From NCBI RefSeq assembly GCF_023229105.1, contig NZ_JALNZY010000020.1:1-30413 (forward strand): DNA of 30,413 nt, in the 5' to 3' direction. Of the stretch, positions 24,142 to 30,413 are shown one piece after another (positions within the stretch are counted from its first letter, which is position 1; every line of letters begins with the position of its first letter). The notes under the pieces are model-generated. The model did not search any database and was not told the DNA's origin. It was given only the letters and a program-made list of their open reading frames with translations. Source of the DNA: Sulfurimonas sp. (GTDB lineage Bacteria > Campylobacterota > Campylobacteria > Campylobacterales > Sulfurimonadaceae). The translations under genes were made by a program, and so were the position numbers.

Positions 24142-25158
24142 CTAAACTATCTCTCTTTTGATTTTTTCTTTGAGCGCTGTTAAGACCTCATAACCGATTG
24201 TTTTTGCATACTTTGCGACAACTCTTGCATCGTTAAATACCAAAAGCTTCTCTTTGGAGGTTGCGAAGGTGCTGTTATCCATGGAGATTCTACCAAGAAG
24301 TTCTACCCCCTCTGGAGTAACATAGCCATTTGCGCAGGCTCTTAAGAACCCATCACCGTATCCAAAGTTGTAGTTACTAATGACACAATCTCTATGGGCT
24401 ACATAATCGCCGCCATAACCAACTCTCTCTCCTGCTTTTACTGCTCTTGATGAGAGTCTTGTGGCCCAAAGAGACAAGACAGGTTTCAACCCATCCACTT
24501 GGAGCGCTTTTGGAAGTTCTAAGCAGCCATAAGCTGCTATTCCAACTCTTGTCATATCTTCATCAAAATTTGTGAGTCGAAAAAGCGAGGCTGAGTTTGA
24601 GGAGTGAAATCTAAGAGCACCTAGCCCAAGCTCATGTGCAAGCATACGTGACTTCTCTTTTACTTTTTTGAAATTCTCTTTTTGCCAAAACCACTCACTT
24701 GTAAGCTCATCAGCGCTACTATGATGCGTAAAAACAGCTTCTAGGAGCAAACCTGCTTCTTTTGTTTTTATAAACGCTTCCTCTAGTTCACTCATGGAGA
24801 TGCCGTTTCGGTGCATTCCCGTATCTACTTTTAGTTCCACTTTGGTGCCGATGGGAAATTTATCTATACTTTTTATATCATTTATCGTATAACGTATCTT
24901 GTCGCTTTTTGAAGTCGGTATCTCGCCTAAAACCAAAATATACTCAAAAAAATCATCTACTAATTTAGCTTCTTTACATGAGCAAACAACCGCTTTACTG
25001 ATGCCATACTCTTTTGCCATAGAAGCCACCTCTAATAGCCCGTGTCCATACGCATTATCTTTTAATACTAGTGCAATTTTATCTCTTGTTTTGGTACTTT
25101 TGGAGATAATGTCGAGATTGTTAAAGAAATTATTTTTATTTAAAATTATAGTAGCCAT
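24142..25158 (-). CDS. alr: Alanine racemase
   Basis: 338 residues from ATG 25158. The PLP lysine lies in ALVLKDNAYGHG (Lys33). Other Alr motifs are VELKVDTGMHRNG, FHSSNSASLFR, DMTRVGIAAYGCL and RVGYGGDYVAHRD. It makes D-alanine for peptidoglycan. The frame extends 50 codons upstream, but that would run into the divergent aguA gene, and MATIILNK is a typical N-terminus. No Shine-Dalgarno: TGCTATAAT ends six bases before the ATG, so the mRNA is probably leaderless. Only 16 bases separate its start codon from that of aguA. Confidence 0.94.
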   Translation of the reverse strand: MATIILNKNNFFNNLDIISKSTKTRDKIALVLKDNAYGHGLLEVASMAKEYGISKAVVCSCKEAKLVDDFFEYILVLGEIPTSKSDKIRYTINDIKSIDKFPIGTKVELKVDTGMHRNGISMSELEEAFIKTKEAGLLLEAVFTHHSSADELTSEWFWQKENFKKVKEKSRMLAHELGLGALRFHSSNSASLFRLTNFDEDMTRVGIAAYGCLELPKALQVDGLKPVLSLWATRLSSRAVKAGERVGYGGDYVAHRDCVISNYNFGYGDGFLRACANGYVTPEGVELLGRISMDNSTFATSKEKLLVFNDARVVAKYAKTIGYEVLTALKEKIKREIV

Positions 25159-25164
25159 AAAGGA

Positions 25165-25173
25165 ATTATAGCA
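25165..25173 (-). promoter_or_regulatory. Extended -10 of alr, overlapping the aguA start region
   Basis: Minus-strand TGCTATAAT (hexamer 25165-25170) followed by TCCTTT and the alr ATG. The same TCCTTT, read on the plus strand as AAAGGA (25159-25164), is the Shine-Dalgarno of aguA. Confidence 0.55.
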
Positions 25174-25174
25174 A

Positions 25175-26173
25175 ATGAGACGATTAATTGCAGAGTTTGA
25201 AGAACAGAGTTTTACGCAAATTATATTTCCGCATGCAAAAAGTGATTGGGTAGAGTATTTGCCAGAGGCACAAGAGACATTTATAAACATCATAAATGCA
25301 ATTACCAAATATCAAGAGTGTCTTGTTATTTGTGATGATCTACAGAGCGTAAAGAGTAGATTTGACGAAAATGAAAATCTCTACTTTATAGAGTATGAAA
25401 CAAACGATACTTGGGCTAGAGACTGTTCTACTCTTTGCCTTAAAGAGGACAATACCGTAAAGCTTCTTGACTTTACATTTACGGGATGGGGCGGAAAGTT
25501 TGAAGCCTCAAAAGATAACGCCATGAGCAGCGCTATAAAAAGATGTTATGACAAAGAGCTTAAAAAGGTAGATTTAATCTTAGAAGGCGGCGCTATTGAG
25601 AGCAACGGCTTAGATACCATCCTTACGACTTCAGAGTGCATATTAAACAAAAATAGAAATGCTTCGCTAAACAGGGAGCAGATGACAAAAAGAGTTCAAG
25701 AAGAGTTCGGCATGAGTAGGGTTTTATACCTTAACCACGGCTATCTGGCAGGAGATGACACGGACTCGCATGTAGATACTTTAGCTAGATTTATAGATGA
25801 AAAAACCATAATGTATGTTAAATGCGAAGATAAGAGCGATGAGCACTACTTAGAGTTAAAACTTATGCAAGAGGAGCTTCAAGCATTCTCAAAAGCATAC
25901 GATTTTAAACTTATAGCACTTCCTATGAGTGATGCATGTTTTTTTAACGGCGAGAGACTCCCTGCAACATATGCTAACTTTTTGTTTGTTAATGGTGCCG
26001 TTTTAGTTCCGACATACGGGGTAAAGAGAGATGAAGAGGCGCTGAGTATTTTTAGAGAAACCTTCCCAACAAAAGATATTATAGGCATCAACTGCTTCTC
26101 ACTTATAAAGCAGCATGGCTCACTTCACTGTGTTACTATGAACTTTGCCGCTGGAGTTAACATCTCCTGCTAA
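25175..26173 (+). CDS. aguA: Agmatine deiminase
   Basis: 332 residues. Guanidine-modifying fold with NDTWARDCSTL, ILEGGAIESNG, SHVDTLARF and the nucleophilic Cys319 in GSLHCVTMN, so all expected catalytic positions are present. It converts agmatine to N-carbamoylputrescine and ammonia in polyamine synthesis. Peptidyl-arginine deiminases of the PPAD type are relatives, but this lacks a signal peptide. Shine-Dalgarno AAAGGA lies 10 bases before ATG. Its promoter must lie within the alr coding region. An antisense small ORF overlaps its last 54 bases. Confidence 0.9.
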   Translation: MRRLIAEFEEQSFTQIIFPHAKSDWVEYLPEAQETFINIINAITKYQECLVICDDLQSVKSRFDENENLYFIEYETNDTWARDCSTLCLKEDNTVKLLDFTFTGWGGKFEASKDNAMSSAIKRCYDKELKKVDLILEGGAIESNGLDTILTTSECILNKNRNASLNREQMTKRVQEEFGMSRVLYLNHGYLAGDDTDSHVDTLARFIDEKTIMYVKCEDKSDEHYLELKLMQEELQAFSKAYDFKLIALPMSDACFFNGERLPATYANFLFVNGAVLVPTYGVKRDEEALSIFRETFPTKDIIGINCFSLIKQHGSLHCVTMNFAAGVNISC

Positions 26174-26284
26174 GAGGGCTTCCTCTTGGTTTAAAATAGC
26201 AAATCCGCTATATAGCAAATAAGCCGAGAAACTTAAACCCAAAATAATCAAAATTATTCGTTTTATCTTTTCAATTTTACTCAT
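26120..26284 (-). CDS. Putative 54-residue single-pass membrane protein
   Basis: ATG at 26284 opens a 54-codon frame ending in TGA at 26120. The product has a basic N-terminus (MSKIEKIKR), one long hydrophobic helix (IILIILGLSFSAYLLYSGFAIL) and a polar tail, a topology with the N-terminus inside. The last 18 codons lie antisense to the end of aguA. TGATAAAAT ends six bases before the ATG, so a leaderless mRNA is possible; no Shine-Dalgarno is seen. It is divergent from the copper-type receptor gene, 95 bases apart. I know no family. The coherent topology and promoter favour a real gene, but its shortness leaves doubt. Confidence 0.45.
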   Translation of the reverse strand: MSKIEKIKRIILIILGLSFSAYLLYSGFAILNQEEALLAGDVNSSGKVHSNTVK

Positions 26285-26318
26285 ACCGCAATTTTATCAT
26301 AATGTTTAGAGATAAATT

Positions 26319-26347
26319 TAACACTTTTGTAACACTATTGTTATACC
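26319..26347 (+). promoter_or_regulatory. 11-bp direct repeats upstream of the copper-type receptor
   Basis: TAACACT at 26319-26325 and again at 26330-26336, followed by a degenerate third unit TTATACC at 26341-26347, all at 11-bp spacing. They lie 33-60 bases before the receptor ATG, where an activator or repressor would bind. No known regulator consensus is claimed. Confidence 0.45.
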
Positions 26348-26379
26348 ATTAACTAATTTAGAAAATAAAGGTTGATTTT

Positions 26380-28362
26380 ATGTTATATAAAAAAATTATT
26401 CCATTGTCATTAGTTGCAGTCGCTGTTTTGGGCGCAAATGAGCTTGAGCTTCCTAAGATAAGCATCGAATCCACTATCATTACAGAAGTTAGCCAAAATG
26501 CTCAGCTCTCTGCTGATTTGGCACAGGCTCTTAGTTCAAGTGTACCGAGCATAGATATGAACCGCCGTAGCGGTATCGCAAACGACATCTACATCCGCGG
26601 TCAAAAAAGAGACAATATCTCTATTGATGTTGATGGCACAAAAATTTTCGGTGCATGTCCAAACAGAATGGATCCACCGACGTCACATATCGTAACAAGT
26701 CAAATTGAAAATGTCGAAGTTATTGAGGGACCTTATGATGTTGAAAACTTTGGAACGCTAAGCGGTGGTCTTAAGATAACAACAAAAGCACCTACAAAAG
26801 ATTTAAGCGGGGAAGTTACCTTTGGTGTGGGAAGCTGGAACTATAGAAAAGTAGGTGCTACGGTAAGCGGCGGAAATGATTTTATCAGAGTTTTAATAAG
26901 CGGATCAACCGAAACAGGCGATCAGTATAAAGACGGTGACGGAAATACTTTAGCAGAACAAATTGACAATGCAGTTTTAAACGGCTCGGCACTAAGTGGC
27001 AATAAATATCAATCGCAATATCATGATATGCAAGCATATAAGAAAAAAAGTCTTATGACAAAAGCATATATCACTGTAACGGATGATCAAGAACTTCGTT
27101 TAAGTATGACGAACAACAGAAGTGATGATGTACTCTATCCAAACTCCAAAATGGATGCCGCGTATGATTACTCAAATATCTACAGCATTGCATATGATAT
27201 AAAAAATATCAGTGATATATACAAAAATATCAATTTGAAATACTACTACTCAGACGTTGATCACCCAATGGATACAAGATTTAGAATAGCAGGTGCTGCA
27301 AGTTACAGCACAAATCGTCTAAAAACTTCCATGGAGGGCATCAAACTCAAAAATAGTTTTGACATAGCTTCTTACAAACTTTTAGTCGGACTTGACGGAA
27401 GCAAAAGAACATGGGAAGGTGAAAAGTACATGACAGATGCAACAACGGAAGTTGAGGGCGCACACTCCATAAGTCTTACGCACACGCAAACGAAAAACAG
27501 AGCAATCTTTGCAAAGCTTGAAAAAACAACAGGTAATTTTGATGTTGAAATTGGAGCAAGATATGATGATACAGAGATTACACCTGATGATCTTACAAAA
27601 AGATCAAGAGATTATGATGCACTTAGCGCAAATCTCCTAACTACTTATAACCTAAACAAAGAAAATAAAATTTTCTTAGGTTTTGGACAAGCAAGCCGTG
27701 TTCCGGATGCAAGAGAACTCTATCTTTCAAGCCCTGCTGGAAATAATGATTTAAAGCAAACAACAAACACCGAAGTAGATTTAGGGTATGAACTTAACAA
27801 CGACCTGATGAGATTTAAAATCAAAGCTTTCTACTCTACGCTAGACGATTATATCTACTATATCAAAAGCGCAAATACCTTCAATAATATAGATGCAACA
27901 GTTTACGGGACAGAGTTAAGTGCCTCTATTTATGCTACAGATGCTCTTAGTGTTGACATGAAAGCATCTTATAAAGTCGGCGAGAAAGATAATGTAGCTG
28001 CGGGAGCAGACAAAGATTTAGCAGATATCGCACCTCTAAGAGGAGATATAGCTCTAAACTATGAGTACATGAATAACTCTGTAGCTACTCTTGAATTACA
28101 AGCTTCAGATAAATGGAGTGATTATGATGCAGACAGCGGCGAACAAGAGCTAGGCTCATGGGCAATTGTAAATATGAAGGTAAAACATGCGGTAAACAAA
28201 AATTTTGATTTCACTCTAGGAGTAAACAATCTTTTTGATAAAACTTATGTTCTCTCAAACACATACGCAGATTTAATCCTTTTAGCCGGCAGCGGTCCTG
28301 ATACAATGCTTCTTAACGAACCGGGAAGATATATCTATACAAACCTTACTTTTAAATTTTAA
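26380..28362 (+). CDS. TonB-dependent outer membrane receptor, OprC/NosA copper type
   Basis: 660 residues. Signal peptide to about residue 19 (LVAVAVLGA), a plug domain (~25-145; DIYIRGQKRDNISIDVDG, VEVIEGPYDVENFG), then a 22-strand-type barrel ending YIYTNLTFKF. The segment FGACPNRMDPPTSHI is the hallmark of the OprC/NosA family: Cys93 and Met97 make CxxxM. A DVDHPMD segment gives HxM (His295, Met297). These correspond to the four copper ligands described for Pseudomonas OprC. It should take up copper across the outer membrane with TonB. Denitrifying relatives need copper for nitrous oxide reductase. Shine-Dalgarno AAAGG upstream. A relic of a second receptor 3' end lies at 29820. Confidence 0.9.
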   Translation: MLYKKIIPLSLVAVAVLGANELELPKISIESTIITEVSQNAQLSADLAQALSSSVPSIDMNRRSGIANDIYIRGQKRDNISIDVDGTKIFGACPNRMDPPTSHIVTSQIENVEVIEGPYDVENFGTLSGGLKITTKAPTKDLSGEVTFGVGSWNYRKVGATVSGGNDFIRVLISGSTETGDQYKDGDGNTLAEQIDNAVLNGSALSGNKYQSQYHDMQAYKKKSLMTKAYITVTDDQELRLSMTNNRSDDVLYPNSKMDAAYDYSNIYSIAYDIKNISDIYKNINLKYYYSDVDHPMDTRFRIAGAASYSTNRLKTSMEGIKLKNSFDIASYKLLVGLDGSKRTWEGEKYMTDATTEVEGAHSISLTHTQTKNRAIFAKLEKTTGNFDVEIGARYDDTEITPDDLTKRSRDYDALSANLLTTYNLNKENKIFLGFGQASRVPDARELYLSSPAGNNDLKQTTNTEVDLGYELNNDLMRFKIKAFYSTLDDYIYYIKSANTFNNIDATVYGTELSASIYATDALSVDMKASYKVGEKDNVAAGADKDLADIAPLRGDIALNYEYMNNSVATLELQASDKWSDYDADSGEQELGSWAIVNMKVKHAVNKNFDFTLGVNNLFDKTYVLSNTYADLILLAGSGPDTMLLNEPGRYIYTNLTFKF

Positions 28363-28411
28363 CTCCTCCTGTTTTCGCATGCATGTGCATGTGAAAATAG
28401 AGCCCCTTTTT
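28334..28411 (+). repeat. Direct repeat, left copy (receptor 3' end and hairpin)
   Basis: 78 bases covering the last nine codons of the receptor, its stop and the hairpin. They align without gaps to 29829-29906, with 10 mismatches. The first 43 bases have only two. The copies are 1495 bp apart and flank the unknown 414-residue gene. Confidence 0.9.
28372..28397. terminator. Hairpin after the receptor gene
   Basis: TTTTC-G-CATGCA pairs with TGCATG-T-GAAAA (one G-T wobble), ten bases after the receptor stop. A T6 tract (28407-28412) follows nine bases later, so it is not a textbook terminator but probably acts as one. A decayed copy lies at 29867-29892. Confidence 0.55.
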
Positions 28412-28433
28412 TAGCTATATGAGCTGTTGCTTG

Positions 28434-29678
28434 TTATAAATATTGTCTTTTTTTTGCTATTAACGCTTTAATAAGCGAAGTTTTTATCGATAAATATGCT
28501 TCTTCATTTTGTTGTAGAATTTTTTCATCTCTTTTTTGTTGTCTCTTAAGAGAGTCCATATCTTTTTTGATGTTGTTGTACTGCATTAAAACATGCTGTT
28601 TTATAAGTTTTTCACTTAGCTTCTTTTTGTTATCTGCTAAAGATTGTAAGAGATTTTTGATATTTCTTATATCATCTTTGAGTTTTTTTCCCTCTTTTTC
28701 ATCTTTTGAGGTAGCCAGCACATCTTCAAGTGTGATTTGTCTTCTTAAGGCAGCATTGATTTCTAAAGTAATTTCATCAATATTTTTATTTATCATACTA
28801 TTATATTCAATCGGGGAGAGCTTTGCTGTGCTAAATTCACTAAGCTCTTTTGCTAAAAGTTCTCTTTTAGAATTAATCTGCTCTATGGATAGAGCAACTT
28901 TATTGTAGATTTTTACTATAGACATCATTGAAACAACGTTCCATTTTAAGCCGCTCTGTGCTTTGATTTGAGGAACTTTATATTTTTTGCCGTTAACGAC
29001 TATGACATTTAAAGAGTAGTAGTTTAAAAAATCTATAACCTGTTTATTTAACATACTTACTTCAAAGAGTATAAAATGTGCGATATATTCAAACATCTCC
29101 TCAAAGTGTATTCTAAAAACATATCCCGAAAACCCTTTGAAAAAAATCTCATTTTTGTCATATTTTGAAGTTAACTTCTCATTTATGATTGATTGAATAT
29201 ATTGAAAAACATATTTTTCATAGGTTTCATTGTCTATCTTTTTCTCAATTATATAGATATCTATAAACTCTCTTGCAGCTTCACGATAAAAATCATCGCT
29301 CTCTTTTGCACTACAAAAATTATCATAAAATAATTTTAGTTCATCTTCATCAAGCCCGTTATATCTACCTGCAATCGTTCCTTTTTCCTCTTCAGGAATA
29401 ATCTTCACTTTAGAAGTATCGAAAAATTTTATAAAGATACAATCATTTTTAAAAAATACGATATCACTCTCATGCAGATTATGTGCTTCTCTAACTGCCT
29501 GCCTGATAAGCTCCTTTTGATTTGCCTCCTCCTCTGATTCTGTTTTTAAATAAGCGTTTATTTTATCTACCAATTTTTCAGAAATACAGGTCAAATCATC
29601 TTTGCCTTTATAGCAATGTGTTATCAGGTTTTCGTTAGAATTTAAAATTTTTATAATATTTATAATTGTAGCAGACAT
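28434..29678 (-). CDS. Unknown 414-residue protein with C-terminal coiled coil
   Basis: I do not recognise the family. No signal peptide. Residues 1-110 are mixed alpha/beta (THCYKGKDDLTC, RQAVREAHNLHESDIVFF), 110-240 mostly helical with aromatic patches (FEEMFEYIAHFILFEVSML), then a short strand pair (LNVIVVNGKKYKVPQI). From ~265 to the end is a Lys/Glu-rich heptad-like helix (EQINSKRELLAKELSEF ... KKDMDSLKRQQKRDEKILQ), so a coiled coil is likely. Start ATG has AGGG seven bases upstream. The gene is alone, on the strand opposite its neighbours, and is bracketed by direct repeats of the receptor's 3' end, which suggests insertion or loss of a neighbour. Its base composition is AT-rich, like its neighbours. 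Confidence 0.75.
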   Translation of the reverse strand: MSATIINIIKILNSNENLITHCYKGKDDLTCISEKLVDKINAYLKTESEEEANQKELIRQAVREAHNLHESDIVFFKNDCIFIKFFDTSKVKIIPEEEKGTIAGRYNGLDEDELKLFYDNFCSAKESDDFYREAAREFIDIYIIEKKIDNETYEKYVFQYIQSIINEKLTSKYDKNEIFFKGFSGYVFRIHFEEMFEYIAHFILFEVSMLNKQVIDFLNYYSLNVIVVNGKKYKVPQIKAQSGLKWNVVSMMSIVKIYNKVALSIEQINSKRELLAKELSEFSTAKLSPIEYNSMINKNIDEITLEINAALRRQITLEDVLATSKDEKEGKKLKDDIRNIKNLLQSLADNKKKLSEKLIKQHVLMQYNNIKKDMDSLKRQQKRDEKILQQNEEAYLSIKTSLIKALIAKKRQYL

Positions 29679-29819
29679 AATTACCCTGTTCTTACCGTTG
29701 TCGGCTGATTTGTAAAAAAAGCATTTTTTATATATTTTATATCTTATTTTGTTGAGAACATTTTAAATATCTATAAAATTTATTCCAATTATACTATAAT
29801 TATTTATAACTTCCATGAC
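29679..29819. other. AT-rich upstream region of the unknown gene
   Basis: About 140 very AT-rich bases. It must hold the leftward promoter of the unknown gene. Several TATAAT-like hexamers occur on both strands (for example ACTATAATT near 29795), too many to choose one. No ORF seen. Confidence 0.4.
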
Positions 29820-29857
29820 GTAAATATGTCTATACAAACCTTACTTTTAGATTTTAA
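29820..29857 (+). pseudogene. Relic of the 3' end of a second TonB-dependent receptor gene
   Basis: In the frame matching the intact receptor, the bases read KYVYTNLTFRF followed by TAA, against RYIYTNLTFKF in the receptor at 28362. The three differences are conservative (R/K, I/V, K/R). Directly upstream the frame is broken by stop codons (TGA at 29816), and no further homology is visible. It is thus a decayed tail, not a gene. Confidence 0.65.
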
Positions 29858-29906
29858 CTCCTCCTATTTTCACATGTATATACATATTAAAATAAAGCAC
29901 CTTTTT
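29829..29906 (+). repeat. Direct repeat, right copy with decayed hairpin
   Basis: Copy of 28334-28411. Nine of the ten differences replace G or C in the left copy with A or T here. The hairpin core survives as the palindrome ATGTATATACAT (29874-29885), including one compensating base-pair change (C-G to T-A). Confidence 0.9.
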
Positions 29907-29919
29907 ATCCCAATCAAGC

Positions 29920-29925
29920 TAAAAT
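29920..29925 (+). promoter_or_regulatory. -10 box set for leaderless transcription of ispG
   Basis: TAAAAT (29920-29925), then CTCTTT, then ATG. No Shine-Dalgarno is present upstream. Confidence 0.4.
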
Positions 29926-29931
29926 CTCTTT

Positions 29932-30413
29932 ATGATAAAAAGAGTACAAACAAAACAGATATTTGTCGGTAATGTAGCAGTAGGTGGGGATGCGCCTATT
30001 AGCGTGCAATCCATGACATTTTCAAAAACCTCAGATGTAGCTTCCACTGTTGCGCAGATAAAACGGCTCCACTTTGCCGGCTGCGATATAGTTCGCGTTG
30101 CAGTTCCTCAAATGGAAGATGCCCTCGCACTAAAGTCAATCAAGGAGCAGATTTCACTCCCTCTTGTTGCAGACATCCACTTTAACCATCGTCTAGCACT
30201 CATAGCTGCAGAAGTTGTTGACTGCATACGCATAAATCCCGGAAACATCGGCTCAAAAGAGCGAGTAAAAGAGGTTGTAAAAGCTTGTCAAACAAGAAAT
30301 ATTCCTATACGAATTGGCGTAAATGCTGGAAGTTTGGAAAAAGAGTTCTTAAACAAATATGGACAAACATCTCAGGGGATGGTGGCATCAGCCGAATACA
30401 ACATCAAATTTTT
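29932..30413 (+). CDS. ispG: 4-hydroxy-3-methylbut-2-enyl diphosphate synthase, 5' part
   Basis: 160 codons before the window ends; the gene is cut by the window edge. The N-terminal TIM-barrel part is clear: VGGDAPISVQSMTF, RLHFAGCDIVRVAVPQ, LVADIHFNHRLAL, IRINPGNIGSKERV and IPIRIGVNAGSLE. IspG reduces the cyclodiphosphate MEcPP to HMBPP in the non-mevalonate isoprenoid pathway with a [4Fe-4S] cluster, whose cysteines lie beyond the visible part. No Shine-Dalgarno before the ATG. It lies 26 bases after the decayed receptor terminator. Confidence 0.95.
   Translation, partial: MIKRVQTKQIFVGNVAVGGDAPISVQSMTFSKTSDVASTVAQIKRLHFAGCDIVRVAVPQMEDALALKSIKEQISLPLVADIHFNHRLALIAAEVVDCIRINPGNIGSKERVKEVVKACQTRNIPIRIGVNAGSLEKEFLNKYGQTSQGMVASAEYNIKF

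Noticed and set aside
25159..25308. N-terminal extension of alr by 50 codons
   Set aside because: It would overlap the aguA start in antisense and lies upstream of the alr -10 box; the family N-terminus begins at 25158.
28334..29906. The repeat-flanked segment as a classical insertion sequence
   Set aside because: There is no transposase, no terminal inverted repeats, and the repeats contain coding sequence of the receptor, unlike short target-site duplications.
1..30413. tRNA, rRNA, CRISPR array or prophage
   Set aside because: No cloverleaf-like gene, rRNA segment, regularly spaced repeat array or phage gene was found; intergenic gaps are mostly under 250 bases.

Overview
The window reads as AT-rich, gene-dense chromosome of a Campylobacterota (epsilonproteobacterial) bacterium, most likely a Sulfurimonas-like sulfur or hydrogen oxidiser. 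The evidence is a futalosine-pathway menaquinone gene (mqnC) beside an M16 protease homologue, the kdsA-ribH-nusB order known from Helicobacter and Campylobacter, an LPP20 lipoprotein, a DUF3365 haem sensor, agmatine deiminase, frequent TTG starts, and promoters with a good (often TGn-extended) -10 box but little -35 box. The species assignment is inference. I see no tRNA, rRNA, CRISPR array, transposase or prophage gene.

Layout. 1-5.0 kb: a long ribosome hibernation factor, then leftward recG, a non-catalytic-looking M16 protein and mqnC. 5.2-6.2 kb: outer-membrane phospholipase A behind a short upstream ORF. 6.25-8.9 kb: leftward kdsA-ribH-nusB and an EamA transporter. 8.9-12.0 kb: a predicted outer-membrane barrel, a DUF3108 protein, a TerB/J-domain (DjlA-like) protein and a small cytochrome c. 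12.0-14.8 kb: phosphoribosyltransferase (leftward), LPP20 lipoprotein and der. 14.8-18.8 kb: hemJ with a second, short hibernation factor (leftward), trpS, then leftward argF and hemB. 18.8-20.6 kb: ribA, rsmG, a PP0621-like small protein and an unknown protein in a tight series. 20.65-24.1 kb: a haem c/GGDEF/EAL protein and a CZB-domain chemoreceptor. 24.1-26.2 kb: divergent alr and agmatine deiminase. 26.1-29.9 kb: the most unusual part, with an unannotated 54-codon membrane-protein ORF, a TonB-dependent receptor of the OprC/NosA copper type, and an unknown 414-residue coiled-coil protein lying between two copies of the receptor gene's 3' end. The window ends inside ispG.

Most genes are housekeeping: haem (hemB, hemJ), riboflavin (ribA, ribH), Kdo (kdsA), menaquinone (mqnC), isoprenoid (ispG), cell wall (alr), and ribosome biogenesis or hibernation (der, rsmG, two hpf). 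Three themes stand out. First, an OprC-like copper receptor with its CxxxM and HxM ligand motifs intact, next to a divergently oriented small membrane protein and 11-bp promoter repeats. Second, a haem-c sensor predicted to be a c-di-GMP phosphodiesterase, next to a zinc-binding chemoreceptor with no periplasmic domain. Third, several genes whose -10 box lies 6-7 bases before ATG with no Shine-Dalgarno, which predicts leaderless mRNAs.
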